Positions 53,261 through 61,420 of a stretch of DNA of 64,000 nucleotides are shown in pieces (position 1 is the stretch's first letter; each line of letters begins with the position of its first letter). Origin of the DNA: Imperialibacter sp. EC-SDR9 (lineage in GTDB: Bacteria > Bacteroidota > Bacteroidia > Cytophagales > Cyclobacteriaceae); the NCBI RefSeq assembly GCF_902498805.1, contig NZ_LR701594.1, forward strand, positions 36,590 through 100,589, in the 5' to 3' direction. The position numbers were made by a program, and so were the translations under genes. Under the pieces are notes generated by a model. It searched no databases. It saw nothing but the letters and a program-made list of their open reading frames with translations, and had not been told where the DNA came from.

Positions 53261-53403
53261 TGCGCACAATGTAGTTTTGTTAAGAGCATTCTACCCTTTT
53301 ATTCCCTAAAGGGCCCTACTAATTATGATTCGTCTCCCTTTAGGGCTGGGGTGAAAAATTGAATTGAGCAACTGAACCTCTTAACAAAACTACATTGTGC
53401 GCA
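53261..53403. mobile_element. MITE-like palindromic element with perfect 26-bp terminal inverted repeats
   Basis: The left end begins TGCGCACAATGTAGTTTTGT (53261-53286 in full) and the right end (53378-53403) is its exact reverse complement over 26 bp. The 91-bp interior contains a nested pair CCCTAAAGGG and CCCTTTAGGG. No ORF. No clear target-site duplication (flanks ACCG and TGCA differ). Non-autonomous transposon or palindromic repeat. Confidence 0.7.
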
Positions 53404-53494
53404 TGCAGTATGAAGCAGCCTCACAAAGGTGCGCAGCGCAGGTGGATTAGCTATAGCCCGCTTCAATCAAAAAGTATCAAAAATCAAACAATTG

Positions 53495-54394
53495 CTACTG
53501 CGTGCGGTAGAGTCGGGGGGTAATGTTTTCAGTTTTCTTAAAGAACGAGATGAAATGCGATGGCTCTTCAAAACCCAGACAGTAACCAATCTCTGAGATT
53601 TGCCAGTTGGTGTGCCTCAGCAAAATCCTCGCTTCCTGCATAATGCGGCTGGAGATCAGCTGCGAAGTGGTTTGCCCCATCGTTGCTTTCAATGCCCGGT
53701 TCAGGTGATTGATGTGCACCGAGAGGTTATTGGCAAAATCGTTGGGCGACCGGAGCTTCATTCGCTGGATGGGAGACTCAATCGGAAACTGGCGTTCAAG
53801 CAGTTCAGAAAAAAGGGATGAGATCCTGTCGTTGGCACTGGACTGGGAGTGGAGGGAGGCCTCAGCTGGTTGGAGCTTGATCGCTTTGTGGATTAGCTGG
53901 ATCACCAGTGTTTTGATGAGATCGTACTTGTAGGTATAATCAGAGTTGATTTCCTCTATCATCTGAAGGTAAAACCTGTTGATCTCTTCAATGTTGCCCG
54001 GGTCTACTTCGTAAATGGGCGTGCTGCCGGGTTGGAAAATGGGGTAGTCTCTGATGGCCCCAAAGTTGGTAAAAAACTCCTCTGTAAACACACAAAAGTG
54101 CCCCGACTGATTCTCACTCAGGCGCTCCCAGTTGTAGGGAATCATGGGGTTGGCAAATGCCAGTGCTGCGTTTTTCACCTCTACCGTTTTGTCGGCATAG
54201 AAGTACCTGATGCTGCCGATCAGGAAGCTGATTTTGTAATACTCCCGCCTGCTATAGGGCACCGGCTTGGGGTCGGGGCCAATAAAGTCCTCGTAGTTAA
54301 ATACATTGAACTGACCAACGCCCCCCTGGATAGTCCCGGGCTGGCGGTGGAGTTTCTTCTCGTAGAGTTCATCAAGAGTTAGAGGCTTTATCAT
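53495..54394 (-). CDS. AraC-family transcriptional regulator
   Basis: 299 residues. The C-terminal 100 residues form the double HTH: LRSPNDFANNLSVHINHLNRALKATMGQTTSQLISSRIMQEARILLRHTNWQISEIGYCLGFEEPSHFISFFKKTENITPRLYR. The N-terminal cupin-like domain (about 25-170) is the sensor; its ligand is unknown. The AKR gene lies downstream on the same strand with the palindromic element between them. A cytoplasmic activator by family. Confidence 0.92.
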   Translation of the reverse strand: MIKPLTLDELYEKKLHRQPGTIQGGVGQFNVFNYEDFIGPDPKPVPYSRREYYKISFLIGSIRYFYADKTVEVKNAALAFANPMIPYNWERLSENQSGHFCVFTEEFFTNFGAIRDYPIFQPGSTPIYEVDPGNIEEINRFYLQMIEEINSDYTYKYDLIKTLVIQLIHKAIKLQPAEASLHSQSSANDRISSLFSELLERQFPIESPIQRMKLRSPNDFANNLSVHINHLNRALKATMGQTTSQLISSRIMQEARILLRHTNWQISEIGYCLGFEEPSHFISFFKKTENITPRLYRTQ

Positions 54395-54724
54395 CTGTCA
54401 AAGTTATAAAAATCAAATAAGATTGAGTGGGGTGCTCCTATTTGAAGATGCTTTTTTCAGATGATGAAGTTAGAAAACCTCCGCCTTGGGTCGTGTCCCA
54501 TGCACCTACAACACGCTCATCTTTACATTTTCCTCGGTAACGCCCAACATAAAAAGTCGCTAGTGAAGACACGAGCCACGGCAACAGAGGGTGATTGGAT
54601 TTGAAAGTCAGCCAAATTGAATTAGGTCACTGAAACTCCTAACCAAATAGCCTTTCTGCTAATCTGGCCCTGCAGTTCCATTATTTATTTGTAACTTAAA
54701 CATGCAGAATAGAAACAACTTACT
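54395..54724. other. 330-bp region between araC-type gene and hypothetical gene
   Basis: No ORF with support. It contains one copy of the 27-bp dispersed repeat (54556-54582). The first 160 bp beyond the AraC start are A/T-rich and may hold its promoter, but no exact TAnnTTTG box was found. Confidence 0.5.
54556..54582 (+). repeat. 27-bp dispersed repeat, copy 1 (GTGAAGACAC family)
   Basis: The 27-base sequence is identical to 61493-61519 except for one base; it includes the core GTGAAGACACGAGCC. Intergenic in both places. Confidence 0.75.
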
Positions 54725-55036
54725 ATGATAGTTCAGGCAACACAAGTGCTCCCCGGCGTCGACGACTTGGTGCTGGCGCTAAAGAGCGAATTCTCCAATT
54801 GCTCATGTACGGCTTTTGGCTCAAAGCCAAAGAAAAGTGTTATCGTTCGGAAGTCAGCTTTGATTGGGGCACAAATAACGTCCCGCAAGGGGGAGATAGT
54901 TGTTGATGCTTGTTACCCTAATGTTTTTATCGCAGCTATCATGAGTTTGCTCACTGCCAGCACGATTTTTCCCTTCACAGCCTGGCCTGACTTCGAAAGG
55001 AAGATAACCAACTTTTTGAAGAGGAAATACAGCTAG
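54725..55036 (+). CDS. hypothetical protein
   Basis: 103 residues. A first half with CSCTAFGSKPKKSVIVRKSALIGAQI and a hydrophobic stretch (YPNVFIAAIMSLLTASTIFPFTAW) that could be one membrane helix, then a basic tail. I recognise no family and the ORF is short, so it may not be a real gene. It has no neighbour on the same strand that would suggest a partner, other than the membrane protein 67 bp downstream. Confidence 0.4.
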   Translation: MIVQATQVLPGVDDLVLALKSEFSNCSCTAFGSKPKKSVIVRKSALIGAQITSRKGEIVVDACYPNVFIAAIMSLLTASTIFPFTAWPDFERKITNFLKRKYS

Positions 55037-55103
55037 GAGGGTTGTTCAGGATCATAGTATTGAATGGCCAAAGATATTTGCCTTGACATATACACCATGA
55101 GTC

Positions 55104-55655
55104 ATGCATTCAAGTTCATCACTGACATTATTCGTTAAGTACCTTTTTCCAATCATTTTTGGTACGTCATTGTTGTTGGCAATTTTCAATGCAGAACAAA
55201 CGACAGTCGAACTGATATTTCCTATAGTATTGCTTTTTCTTCTGTCCGTAGCGTACGTTCGAACATTTGGGAAGCTGAGAGGAGTTAAAGCATCAAATAG
55301 CCAATTGTTGACTGAAACAATTACATATGAAGAAACAATTCCCTATGAAAGCATTCTCTATATCTATCAGATCGCACTTATCAGCCCAACTATGATAGGT
55401 ATTAAATACATTGACGAAGAGACTGGTGAACGTAAAAAATTTTACACCCTGGCAAGCTGGAGTAGTCAACTGGCGACCTTCAACTTTTATGGGTTGAAGG
55501 ACGTGGAGCTAGTCGAATTTGTTCGGAGAAAAATCAAGTCAGTCAACCCAGGCTATGATGAATCGAATGAGCCAACCAAGTGGGCTCCGGTTGGTTATAT
55601 GATGCTTGCGATCGTTGTCAGTATCATTCTCGGCAATTTAATTTTAGCAATTTAA
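55104..55655 (+). CDS. hypothetical membrane protein
   Basis: 183 residues. Two N-terminal TM helices (about 9-28 and 35-52), a soluble beta-rich middle (ETITYEETIPYESILYIYQIALISPTMIGIKYIDEETGERKKFYT) that resembles a PH-like or bacterial PH domain, and a C-terminal TM helix (about 165-182). Members of such families sit in the inner membrane with no known function. It is preceded by the small hypothetical gene and followed by 245 bp without a gene. Confidence 0.6.
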   Translation: MHSSSSLTLFVKYLFPIIFGTSLLLAIFNAEQTTVELIFPIVLLFLLSVAYVRTFGKLRGVKASNSQLLTETITYEETIPYESILYIYQIALISPTMIGIKYIDEETGERKKFYTLASWSSQLATFNFYGLKDVELVEFVRRKIKSVNPGYDESNEPTKWAPVGYMMLAIVVSIILGNLILAI

Positions 55656-55741
55656 ACAATGCATAGTAAGGGCTGTGCTCTTTCTGGTTTGCAACCGGAG
55701 GAGGGAGAAACTGGAAGCCCGCCACAGTGTGTGTTTTGCTT

Positions 55742-55804
55742 AAAAGCCCCATCAAAGAGTCTGCAACGTTTTTTTAACATTTAAATGGTAACTGAGGGGC
55801 TTTT
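55742..55804. repeat. inverted repeat AAAAGCCCC ... GGGGCTTTT
   Basis: Perfect 9-bp arms (55742-55750, 55796-55804), 45-nt interior. Either a terminator-like hairpin for the membrane gene or a palindromic repeat. The short T-tail (TTTT) is marginal for termination. Confidence 0.45.
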
Positions 55805-55900
55805 GGCCCTGCCACCCGTCCTTTAGATGTGACACCCCAGGTCAGGATGATTCCGTATATTCGTTAGCCACGCTATTTTGATAAAACCGGAGAGCGACAA

Positions 55901-56476
55901 ATGAACCCATACATCAAACGGATCAAAGACTTATCCTACAAGCTCGATCTTGAGATTCATGCAGAGCTGGAAAAGGTATTTGTCGATAAAAAATTCTCAA
56001 AAGGCGCCCACCTGCTGCGACCCGGGCAGGTATGCACCGCTCACTTGCTGATCAAGGAGGGTATAGCGAGGAAGTTTTATCTCCACAACCATAAGGAGAT
56101 TACGACTGAGATCTACTTTCATGACGACGTGGCGGTATCGCTTGACAGCTACATCATGCAAAAGCCGGGAGATGTGTATGTGGAGGCACTGACTGAACTG
56201 GAGGTGACTATTATTGACTACGGCCGCTTTGGTAAAGTGAAAAATACCTACCCCGAAGTAATGATGCTCGACAAAATGTTTATCGAGTACTATGCCGTCT
56301 GGTTTGAACAACGGCTCAGGGAGTTTCAAACCCTGGATGCTTCCCAGCGCTACCTGAAGCTGCTCGAAAAGGAACCCCAGATCGTTCAATTCCTCCCCGT
56401 CACCATTATTGCCTCTTATTTGAACGTCTCGCTGGAAACGCTGTCCCGCATCAGGGCAAAGGTTTCGTCCGAGTGA
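55901..56476 (+). CDS. Crp/Fnr-family transcriptional regulator
   Basis: 191 residues. An N-terminal cyclic-nucleotide-binding-like barrel (about 20-120) and a short HTH tail (FLPVTIIASYLNVSLETLSRIRAKV). The recognition helix has the E-x-x-S-R pattern (Glu, Ser, Arg in ETLSR), which in Fnr reads TTGA half-sites. No Cys cluster for Fe-S is seen (only one Cys), so it is not an oxygen-sensing FNR. A TTTGAC-N4-GTCAAA dyad lies 4 bp after its stop and before the next gene, its probable target. Confidence 0.85.
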   Translation: MNPYIKRIKDLSYKLDLEIHAELEKVFVDKKFSKGAHLLRPGQVCTAHLLIKEGIARKFYLHNHKEITTEIYFHDDVAVSLDSYIMQKPGDVYVEALTELEVTIIDYGRFGKVKNTYPEVMMLDKMFIEYYAVWFEQRLREFQTLDASQRYLKLLEKEPQIVQFLPVTIIASYLNVSLETLSRIRAKVSSE

Positions 56477-56479
56477 TTA

Positions 56480-56495
56480 TTTGACCTAAGTCAAA
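56480..56495. promoter_or_regulatory. FNR-type operator TTTGAC-N4-GTCAAA
   Basis: Perfect 6-bp arms (56480-56485, 56490-56495), spacing 4 as in FNR/CRP-type sites. It lies between the Crp-like gene and the MDR gene, with a TATTTTG box centred about 33 bp downstream. Confidence 0.55.
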
Positions 56496-56517
56496 TTCCT
56501 GCCTTGTCGAATCCCGT

Positions 56518-56524
56518 TATTTTG
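56518..56524 (+). promoter_or_regulatory. candidate -7 box (TATTTTG) of the MDR gene
   Basis: A 7-base variant of TAnnTTTG lacking one spacer base. If the start is near 56530, the operator centre (56487.5) lies about 42 bp upstream, the class II activation position. The same TATTTTG string occurs before the Crp-like gene. Confidence 0.4.
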
Positions 56525-56571
56525 AAAAGGGCCCCGGAGCAGGTGGCTTTCAAAACAAAATAACCATTCGC

Positions 56572-57609
56572 ATGAAAGCAGTAGTATTCAAAAAGTACGG
56601 AAAACCTGACGTGTTACAAATGGCTGAGGTTGAAAAGCCTGTGCCAAAGAGCGACGAGGTACTCGTTAAAATATACACTACCTCGGTGACCGCCGAAGAC
56701 CCCAAGATGAGAGCCTTCGATCATCCGCCGCTGCTGAAGCTGCCGGTGGGCCTGATGTTTGGGTTCAGAAAACCAAAGCAACCAGTCCTGGGTATCGAAT
56801 TTTCGGGGGTGGTGGAGGCCGTGGGGAGCAAAGTGAAAAACTACCAGATAAACGACCAGGTGTTTGGCTACACCGGCCTCAGCTTTGGTGCCTATGCCGA
56901 ATACAAATGCCTTCCGGAAAATGCTTTGATGTACCTGAAACCACAAAATTTGTCGTTTGCAGAAGCGGCTACCATGGTGAATGGCCCATTGTCGGCGCTG
57001 GTGTATTTGAAGAAAAAGGGCAAAATAGAAAAAGGCCACCAGGTGCTCATTTACGGAGCATCGGGCTCGGTGGGCACTGCCGCCGTTCAGCTGGCGAAGT
57101 ACTTTGGCGCCCATGTAACGGGGGTGTGCAGTACCAAAAACCTTGAGTTGGTGAAGTCGATTGGCGCAAATGAAGTGATTGACTACACCAGAGAAAACTT
57201 CGTCGACACCAACAAACGGTACGACATAGTGTTTGACACCGTCGGCAAAACTTCCATGAAAGAGTGCATGAACCTGCTGACCCCAAAGGGCAAATACCTG
57301 CTGACCGAGTTTGGCCTGCGGCACATGCTGGCGGCCATGTACACCTCCCTTTTCAGGCGCAAAAAGGTAGTGATAGCGTCGTCGAACTTCTATTGGAAAA
57401 AGGAAGACCTGGCCTTCTTAAAACAGCTGGCTGAGCAAGGGCATTACAAGCCGGTGGTCGACAGGTGCTTTGAGTTGGCTGACATCGCTGAGGCGCATGC
57501 CTATGTGGCGTCGGGGCGCAAGGTGGGCAATGTGGCTGTGGTGGTGTGTGGCGATGAGCAGGGAGGCCATGTGAGCCGCCCGGTCAACGATCTTAAAATA
57601 TCAGTGTAG
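56572..57609 (+). CDS. MDR-family NAD(P)H-dependent oxidoreductase
   Basis: 345 residues. GroES-like N-terminal fold (KKYGKPDVLQMAEVEKPVPKSDEVLVKIYTTSVTAEDPKMR) and Rossmann domain with the GASGSVGTAAVQLAKYFGAHVTGVCS loop (about 163-184). No structural-zinc cluster; quinone-oxidoreductase type. The cofactor preference is probably NADPH. Under likely control of the Crp-like regulator through the dyad upstream. Substrate unknown. Confidence 0.9.
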   Translation: MKAVVFKKYGKPDVLQMAEVEKPVPKSDEVLVKIYTTSVTAEDPKMRAFDHPPLLKLPVGLMFGFRKPKQPVLGIEFSGVVEAVGSKVKNYQINDQVFGYTGLSFGAYAEYKCLPENALMYLKPQNLSFAEAATMVNGPLSALVYLKKKGKIEKGHQVLIYGASGSVGTAAVQLAKYFGAHVTGVCSTKNLELVKSIGANEVIDYTRENFVDTNKRYDIVFDTVGKTSMKECMNLLTPKGKYLLTEFGLRHMLAAMYTSLFRRKKVVIASSNFYWKKEDLAFLKQLAEQGHYKPVVDRCFELADIAEAHAYVASGRKVGNVAVVVCGDEQGGHVSRPVNDLKISV

Positions 57610-57622
57610 GTTTTTCCCGTGG

Positions 57623-57711
57623 GCTGTCCCCCGACAGCATCTTATCGAAAAGAATAATATAGGCGCTATTTATAAGTGACCTGAAAGTTGGCCTGTCAGG
57701 GGACAGGCCAA
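57623..57711. repeat. REP-like inverted doublet
   Basis: Two hairpins: GCTGTC-CCCC-GACAGC (57623-57638) and TTGGCCTGTC-AGGG-GACAGGCCAA (57688-57711, 10-bp stem). The second, read on the other strand, carries the same CTGTCCCCYGACAG core, so the two are head-to-head copies of one unit 49 bp apart. No gene in 57610-57846. Confidence 0.6.
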
Positions 57712-57748
57712 GGAAGCAGGGGTTCCGCATTTAGCGAACGCTTGTAAT

Positions 57749-57838
57749 AAAACCCTCCAAGGGTTCTTTTCAGCCAGCTTCTCCCTGTACGCATTGACAG
57801 CTTGCTGACCTGCAACGGACAACCCCTTGGAGGGTTTT
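57749..57838. repeat. 15-bp inverted repeat around a 60-nt loop after GH3
   Basis: AAAACCCTCCAAGGG (57749-57763) and CCCTTGGAGGGTTTT (57824-57838), perfect. It may end the GH3 transcript (minus strand) or be a dispersed palindromic element. Confidence 0.6.
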
Positions 57839-57846
57839 TCACTCAC

Positions 57847-60453
57847 TCACCGCACCACCAACCCCATCCTCAAATCATCTTTCGCCGAAGAGTTCCCTAT
57901 CGAAATGGCAAACTCTCCCGGCACATTCACCAGGTTAAACTCAGCATCGAAGGTCTGAAAAGCCTCCTTTCTAATCGTTAATTCCACCGTTTTGCTTTCG
58001 CCTGCCTTTAGGTGCACCCGTTCGAAGGCCGCCAGGTTCTTGATCGGCGCATCGGCTGGTCGGTTCTTGTTCGCTACGTACAGCTGCACCACCTCGTCGC
58101 CATCTACTGACCCTGTGTTGGTAACGGTAACTTTCACCGGCACTGCTTCGCCAGGCTTGCTTTCGGCCGGAAGGCTCAAATCGGCAAAGCCGAACGTAGA
58201 GTAGCTCAGGCCGTGCCCAAACGGATACAGCGCCTCGCCCTTGAAGAAGCGGTAGGTTTGGGTGGTCATGTGGTAGTCGATGAAGGCAGGCAGGTCAGCC
58301 ACCGACTTGTAAAAGGTAACCGGCAGCTTGCCCGAGGGGTTGTAGTCGCCAAAAAGAACATCGGCTATGGCGGTGCCTCCGGCCTGGCCCGGATACCAGG
58401 CCTCCAGAATGGCCGGAATATGGTCGTTTTCCCACGGAATAGACAGCGCACTGCCATTGAGCAGCACCAGCACCACCGGCTTGCCCAGGGCATGGATGGC
58501 CTTGATCAAATCGAGCTGAGCCGCTGGCAGGCCCAGCTTGGTACGGTCGCCACCGTTAAATCCATCCACCTTAATATCCATTTCTTCGCCTTCCATGCGG
58601 GGTGTAAGGCCCATGCACATGATCACCGCATCGGCACCCCTGGCAGCAGCCAACGCATCCTTCATCAGGTCGGGCTTGGGCTCGGCCCACACCAGCTGCA
58701 CCATGGCATCGGCGTAGTTTTCGCCCGCATCCACCTTGAAGCTATAGGTTTTTCCCGCTTCCAGATGGATCGGCTCCGACTTCCGCAGCCGGGGATCGCC
58801 ATATTCATCGCCAAAGTGATAGACCGTTTTGGCTACCTCTTTGCCTTCAAAGTAAAGCTGTGTGTTGCAGGTAGTGATCACGCCCAGCTGGTGGTAGCCC
58901 GTCTTTTGCGCCGTGATTTGTCCTTCCCAGCGCACTCCAAAGTTGTCGTCATCCAGGTCTTCTCTGGGCGCCCCATCGTTCCAGTTCACATCCAGCGCAT
59001 CGATTTCTTCCGTATAAAGCACATCTCCTTCCAGCTTGCTGTTGTTGAAGTAGCTGGCTTTGATGGGCCCGCTGATGGCATTGGCAGGCACGGTATAGAA
59101 CATGGGCAGGCCTTCAGCGTATTCCGAGCCCTGGGCAAACACCACTTCCGTATTGGCTCCCAGCTTGTTGGTGATGCCCTCCAGTGGCGTGACTGCTTTG
59201 GAGGGCACGCCGTTGTAGTTGCCCAGCAGCATCAGCCACTGGTCGGAGTTGGGGCCAATCACCGCCACTTTCTTCAAGTCCTTTTTGAGCGGCAGGGTTT
59301 GGTTGTCGTTTTTCAACAGCACCATGCTTTCCCGGGCTGTTTTCAATGCCAGGGCCTGGTTCGCTGGTTGGTCTACAATGTTGTAGGGAATTTGAGCGTA
59401 TTTCACCGTCTCAATGGGATCGAACATCCCCAGCTTAAAGCGGGCTTTGAACAGGCGCTTCACCGACACATCAATTTCCGCTTCGGTGATATACCCTTTC
59501 TCCACAGCTTCCACCAGCGACAGGTATTCCTCCCCGCAGCTCAAGTCTGTGCCCGCTTTTACTGCCATGGCCGCCGCTTCTGCTTCGGTTTCCACCACCT
59601 GATGGAACTTCCAGATGTCGGTAATGGCCCAGCAGTCCGACACGATAAAGCCGTCGAAGCCCAGCTCGCCTTTCAGTGTGCAGGTGAGCAGGCTTTTGCT
59701 GCCGCAGCAGGGCTCGCCGTTGATGCGGTTGTAGGCACACATGGCTGAGTAGGCGTGGCCTTCCTGCACGGCCATTCTGAACTGAGGAAGGTAGGTTTCC
59801 CTGAGGTCTTTCAGGCCCACTATAGCATCAAACTCATGCCTTTCGGGCTCGGGGCCGTTGTGCACGGCAAAATGCTTGATGGTGGCCACCGTCTTCAGGT
59901 AAGCGGGGTCGTCGCCCTGCAGGCCTTTAATAAAGGGGACAGCCAGGGAGCCCGTGAGAAAGGGATCTTCACCGTAAGTTTCCTGCCCACGGCCCCAGCG
60001 GGGGTCTCTGAAAATATTGATATTGGGCGACCACAGCGTGAGGCCCTGGTAAAGAAATCGCTTGCCTTTTCGCACGAAGTCGTGGTGCTTGGCCCTGGTC
60101 TCATCCGAAATCACCGTGGCCACATCAAAGATCAGGTCATCGTCCCACGTAGCCGCCATGCCAATGGCCTGTGGAAACACCGTGGCTTTTCCTGCCCGGG
60201 CCATGCCATGGAGGCCCTCCGACCACCAGTTGTAGGCCGGAATGCCCAGGAAATCAATAGCGGGGGAGGCATTGGTCATTTGCGATACCTTTTGTGCCAG
60301 CGTCATTCGGCCCACCAGGTCATCCACCCGCTCGCTGATGGGCAGGGCGGGGTTTTGATAGGGGGGCAGACTGGCGTCAGGAGACTTTTCCTGGCAGGCC
60401 GACAGGCCAAGGCACAGGCTGACAAATAGAGGTAAACGATGCAGTAGTTTCAT
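57847..60453 (-). CDS. glycoside hydrolase family 3 beta-glucosidase/xylosidase with PA14 domain, lipoprotein
   Basis: ATG 60453 gives a lipoprotein signal (MKLLHRLPLFVSLCLGLSAC, lipobox LSAC); the longer start to 60561 does not. 868 residues. The TIM barrel has the nucleophile Asp in FIVSDCWAI (about 270); the alpha/beta sandwich follows with MGLTPRMEGEEMD. A PA14 carbohydrate-binding insert lies about 470-590, and a FnIII-like domain closes the protein. GH3 enzymes release beta-linked glucose or xylose from the non-reducing end. Probably outer-membrane or periplasmic. The exact sugar is unknown. Confidence 0.93.
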   Translation of the reverse strand: MKLLHRLPLFVSLCLGLSACQEKSPDASLPPYQNPALPISERVDDLVGRMTLAQKVSQMTNASPAIDFLGIPAYNWWSEGLHGMARAGKATVFPQAIGMAATWDDDLIFDVATVISDETRAKHHDFVRKGKRFLYQGLTLWSPNINIFRDPRWGRGQETYGEDPFLTGSLAVPFIKGLQGDDPAYLKTVATIKHFAVHNGPEPERHEFDAIVGLKDLRETYLPQFRMAVQEGHAYSAMCAYNRINGEPCCGSKSLLTCTLKGELGFDGFIVSDCWAITDIWKFHQVVETEAEAAAMAVKAGTDLSCGEEYLSLVEAVEKGYITEAEIDVSVKRLFKARFKLGMFDPIETVKYAQIPYNIVDQPANQALALKTARESMVLLKNDNQTLPLKKDLKKVAVIGPNSDQWLMLLGNYNGVPSKAVTPLEGITNKLGANTEVVFAQGSEYAEGLPMFYTVPANAISGPIKASYFNNSKLEGDVLYTEEIDALDVNWNDGAPREDLDDDNFGVRWEGQITAQKTGYHQLGVITTCNTQLYFEGKEVAKTVYHFGDEYGDPRLRKSEPIHLEAGKTYSFKVDAGENYADAMVQLVWAEPKPDLMKDALAAARGADAVIMCMGLTPRMEGEEMDIKVDGFNGGDRTKLGLPAAQLDLIKAIHALGKPVVLVLLNGSALSIPWENDHIPAILEAWYPGQAGGTAIADVLFGDYNPSGKLPVTFYKSVADLPAFIDYHMTTQTYRFFKGEALYPFGHGLSYSTFGFADLSLPAESKPGEAVPVKVTVTNTGSVDGDEVVQLYVANKNRPADAPIKNLAAFERVHLKAGESKTVELTIRKEAFQTFDAEFNLVNVPGEFAISIGNSSAKDDLRMGLVVR

Positions 60454-60534
60454 AGGTAGGTAGTAGGTTAAAAAATGAAAATAGTAAATCCTTTGGAGAT
60501 ATGTGTGGGACTCGCCTGCCAAAGGCATGGACGG

Positions 60535-60550
60535 GTTGTGAAGACACAAC
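60535..60550. repeat. hairpin GTTGTG-AAGA-CACAAC
   Basis: Perfect 6-bp arms with an AAGA loop, containing the GTGAAGACAC core that recurs at 54563, 60624 (minus) and 61500. It starts about 80 bp upstream of the GH3 start codon. Confidence 0.55.
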
Positions 60551-60566
60551 CCTAAACACACCTAGC

Positions 60567-60663
60567 GTTAAGGCCCGTGTCGTCACATGCTTGAAAGATG
60601 TTCGTTAACATCCACGGTTAAGGCATGTGTCTTCACATGCTTTGAAAATGTTAGTTAACATCC
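60567..60663. repeat. two tandem copies of a 50-bp unit
   Basis: Units begin GTTAAGGC at 60567 and 60617. Each has a GTGT-NN-TCACATGC hairpin and a GTTAACATCC end; the second unit has a perfect GCATGTG-AAGA-CACATGC hairpin on the minus strand. Confidence 0.6.
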
Positions 60664-60908
60664 AAAAATTCGTATATGATACCAAAAATTTTTTATCTCA
60701 CTCAAAAAAATCGGTAACCAACATCCGAATTTCCCTATCTGGAAACCAAAATTTGGTAACCAACATCCGAATTTCTTTATCTGGAAACCAAAAATGGGTA
60801 ACCGACATCCGAATTTTCCTATGTGATATCCAAAAATCCGCAACTGACATCCGAAATTTCCTATGTAATACCCGAATTTTTGTATGTAGTACCCAAAATT
60901 TTGGCTCT
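60657..60908. repeat. twelve-unit 21-bp tandem repeat, readable as heptads on both strands
   Basis: Twelve 21-bp units, consensus AACATCCGAATTTCCCTATCT with variation. In frame (ORF from GTG 60627 to stop near 60912) they read heptads such as NIRISLS, DIRIFLC and GNQNLVT; the opposite strand is also open (HIGKFGC, RLPIFGF). No promoter or known protein family supports a gene. I record it as a repeat. Confidence 0.65.
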
Positions 60909-61156
60909 TGTTAGCAAGAGAATGGAAATGATGAAGGCAAATGCCAAACCGAAATACGATGAAGGTAAACCAGGTAGTCGGAAAGATGAGCTACTGCTAG
61001 AAAATGGGCACTGAGATACCTTTAAAGGCGAACTGAAAACCAAACGAAGAGAAGCAGATAGCTGATAACATGAGTCAGAAAGAAAAAAGAGGGAAGTAGA
61101 TAGGGTAGTTTCGGAGAGAGAACATCATCTCGACTAATAATCGTCGTCATTTCGGA

Positions 61157-61190
61157 AAATATTGTCCTAAATTCAGAAAGGGCAATATTT
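61157..61190. repeat. inverted repeat in gene-poor region
   Basis: AAATATTGTCC (61157-61167) pairs with GGGCAATATTT (61180-61190), 11 bp with one G-U pair. Confidence 0.4.
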
Positions 61191-61256
61191 ATCTCAGGCG
61201 GGCAGCCCGGAATCTCATATGTCTTGAGGCGGAGATTGCGCCGACGTGGAACGGAT

Positions 61257-61293
61257 AATTTTCTTCAGATCAGAAAAATATTTGAAGAAAATT
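61257..61293. repeat. 11-bp inverted repeat in gene-poor region
   Basis: AATTTTCTTCA (61257-61267) and TGAAGAAAATT (61283-61293), perfect, with a 15-nt loop. Confidence 0.45.
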
Positions 61294-61420
61294 TCCGCAA
61301 TGACGCCCCTCGGTGATGTTTTGTTACATTCTTATGTCGAACTCACGTTAAAGTAAAGTCCTGTGAAATTATCGTTTTCGGTCAGCGGAGAATTGTGGGC
61401 TTGGTGAGGGCAGGATATAT

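Noticed and set aside
56614..57324. 236-codon open frame opposite the MDR gene
   Set aside because: Antisense shadow of a clear MDR oxidoreductase; His/Gln-rich composition is typical of reversed coding.
58213..59748. 511-codon open frame on the plus strand opposite GH3
   Set aside because: It lies wholly within the GH3 gene on the other strand, has no signal or family motif, and arises from GC-biased third codon positions.
60657..60908. CRISPR array
   Set aside because: The 21-bp units abut one another with no unique spacers, and no cas genes are present.
60823..61014. 63-codon frame overlapping the tandem repeat
   Set aside because: It uses a different frame from the heptad-compatible one, and has no support beyond being open.
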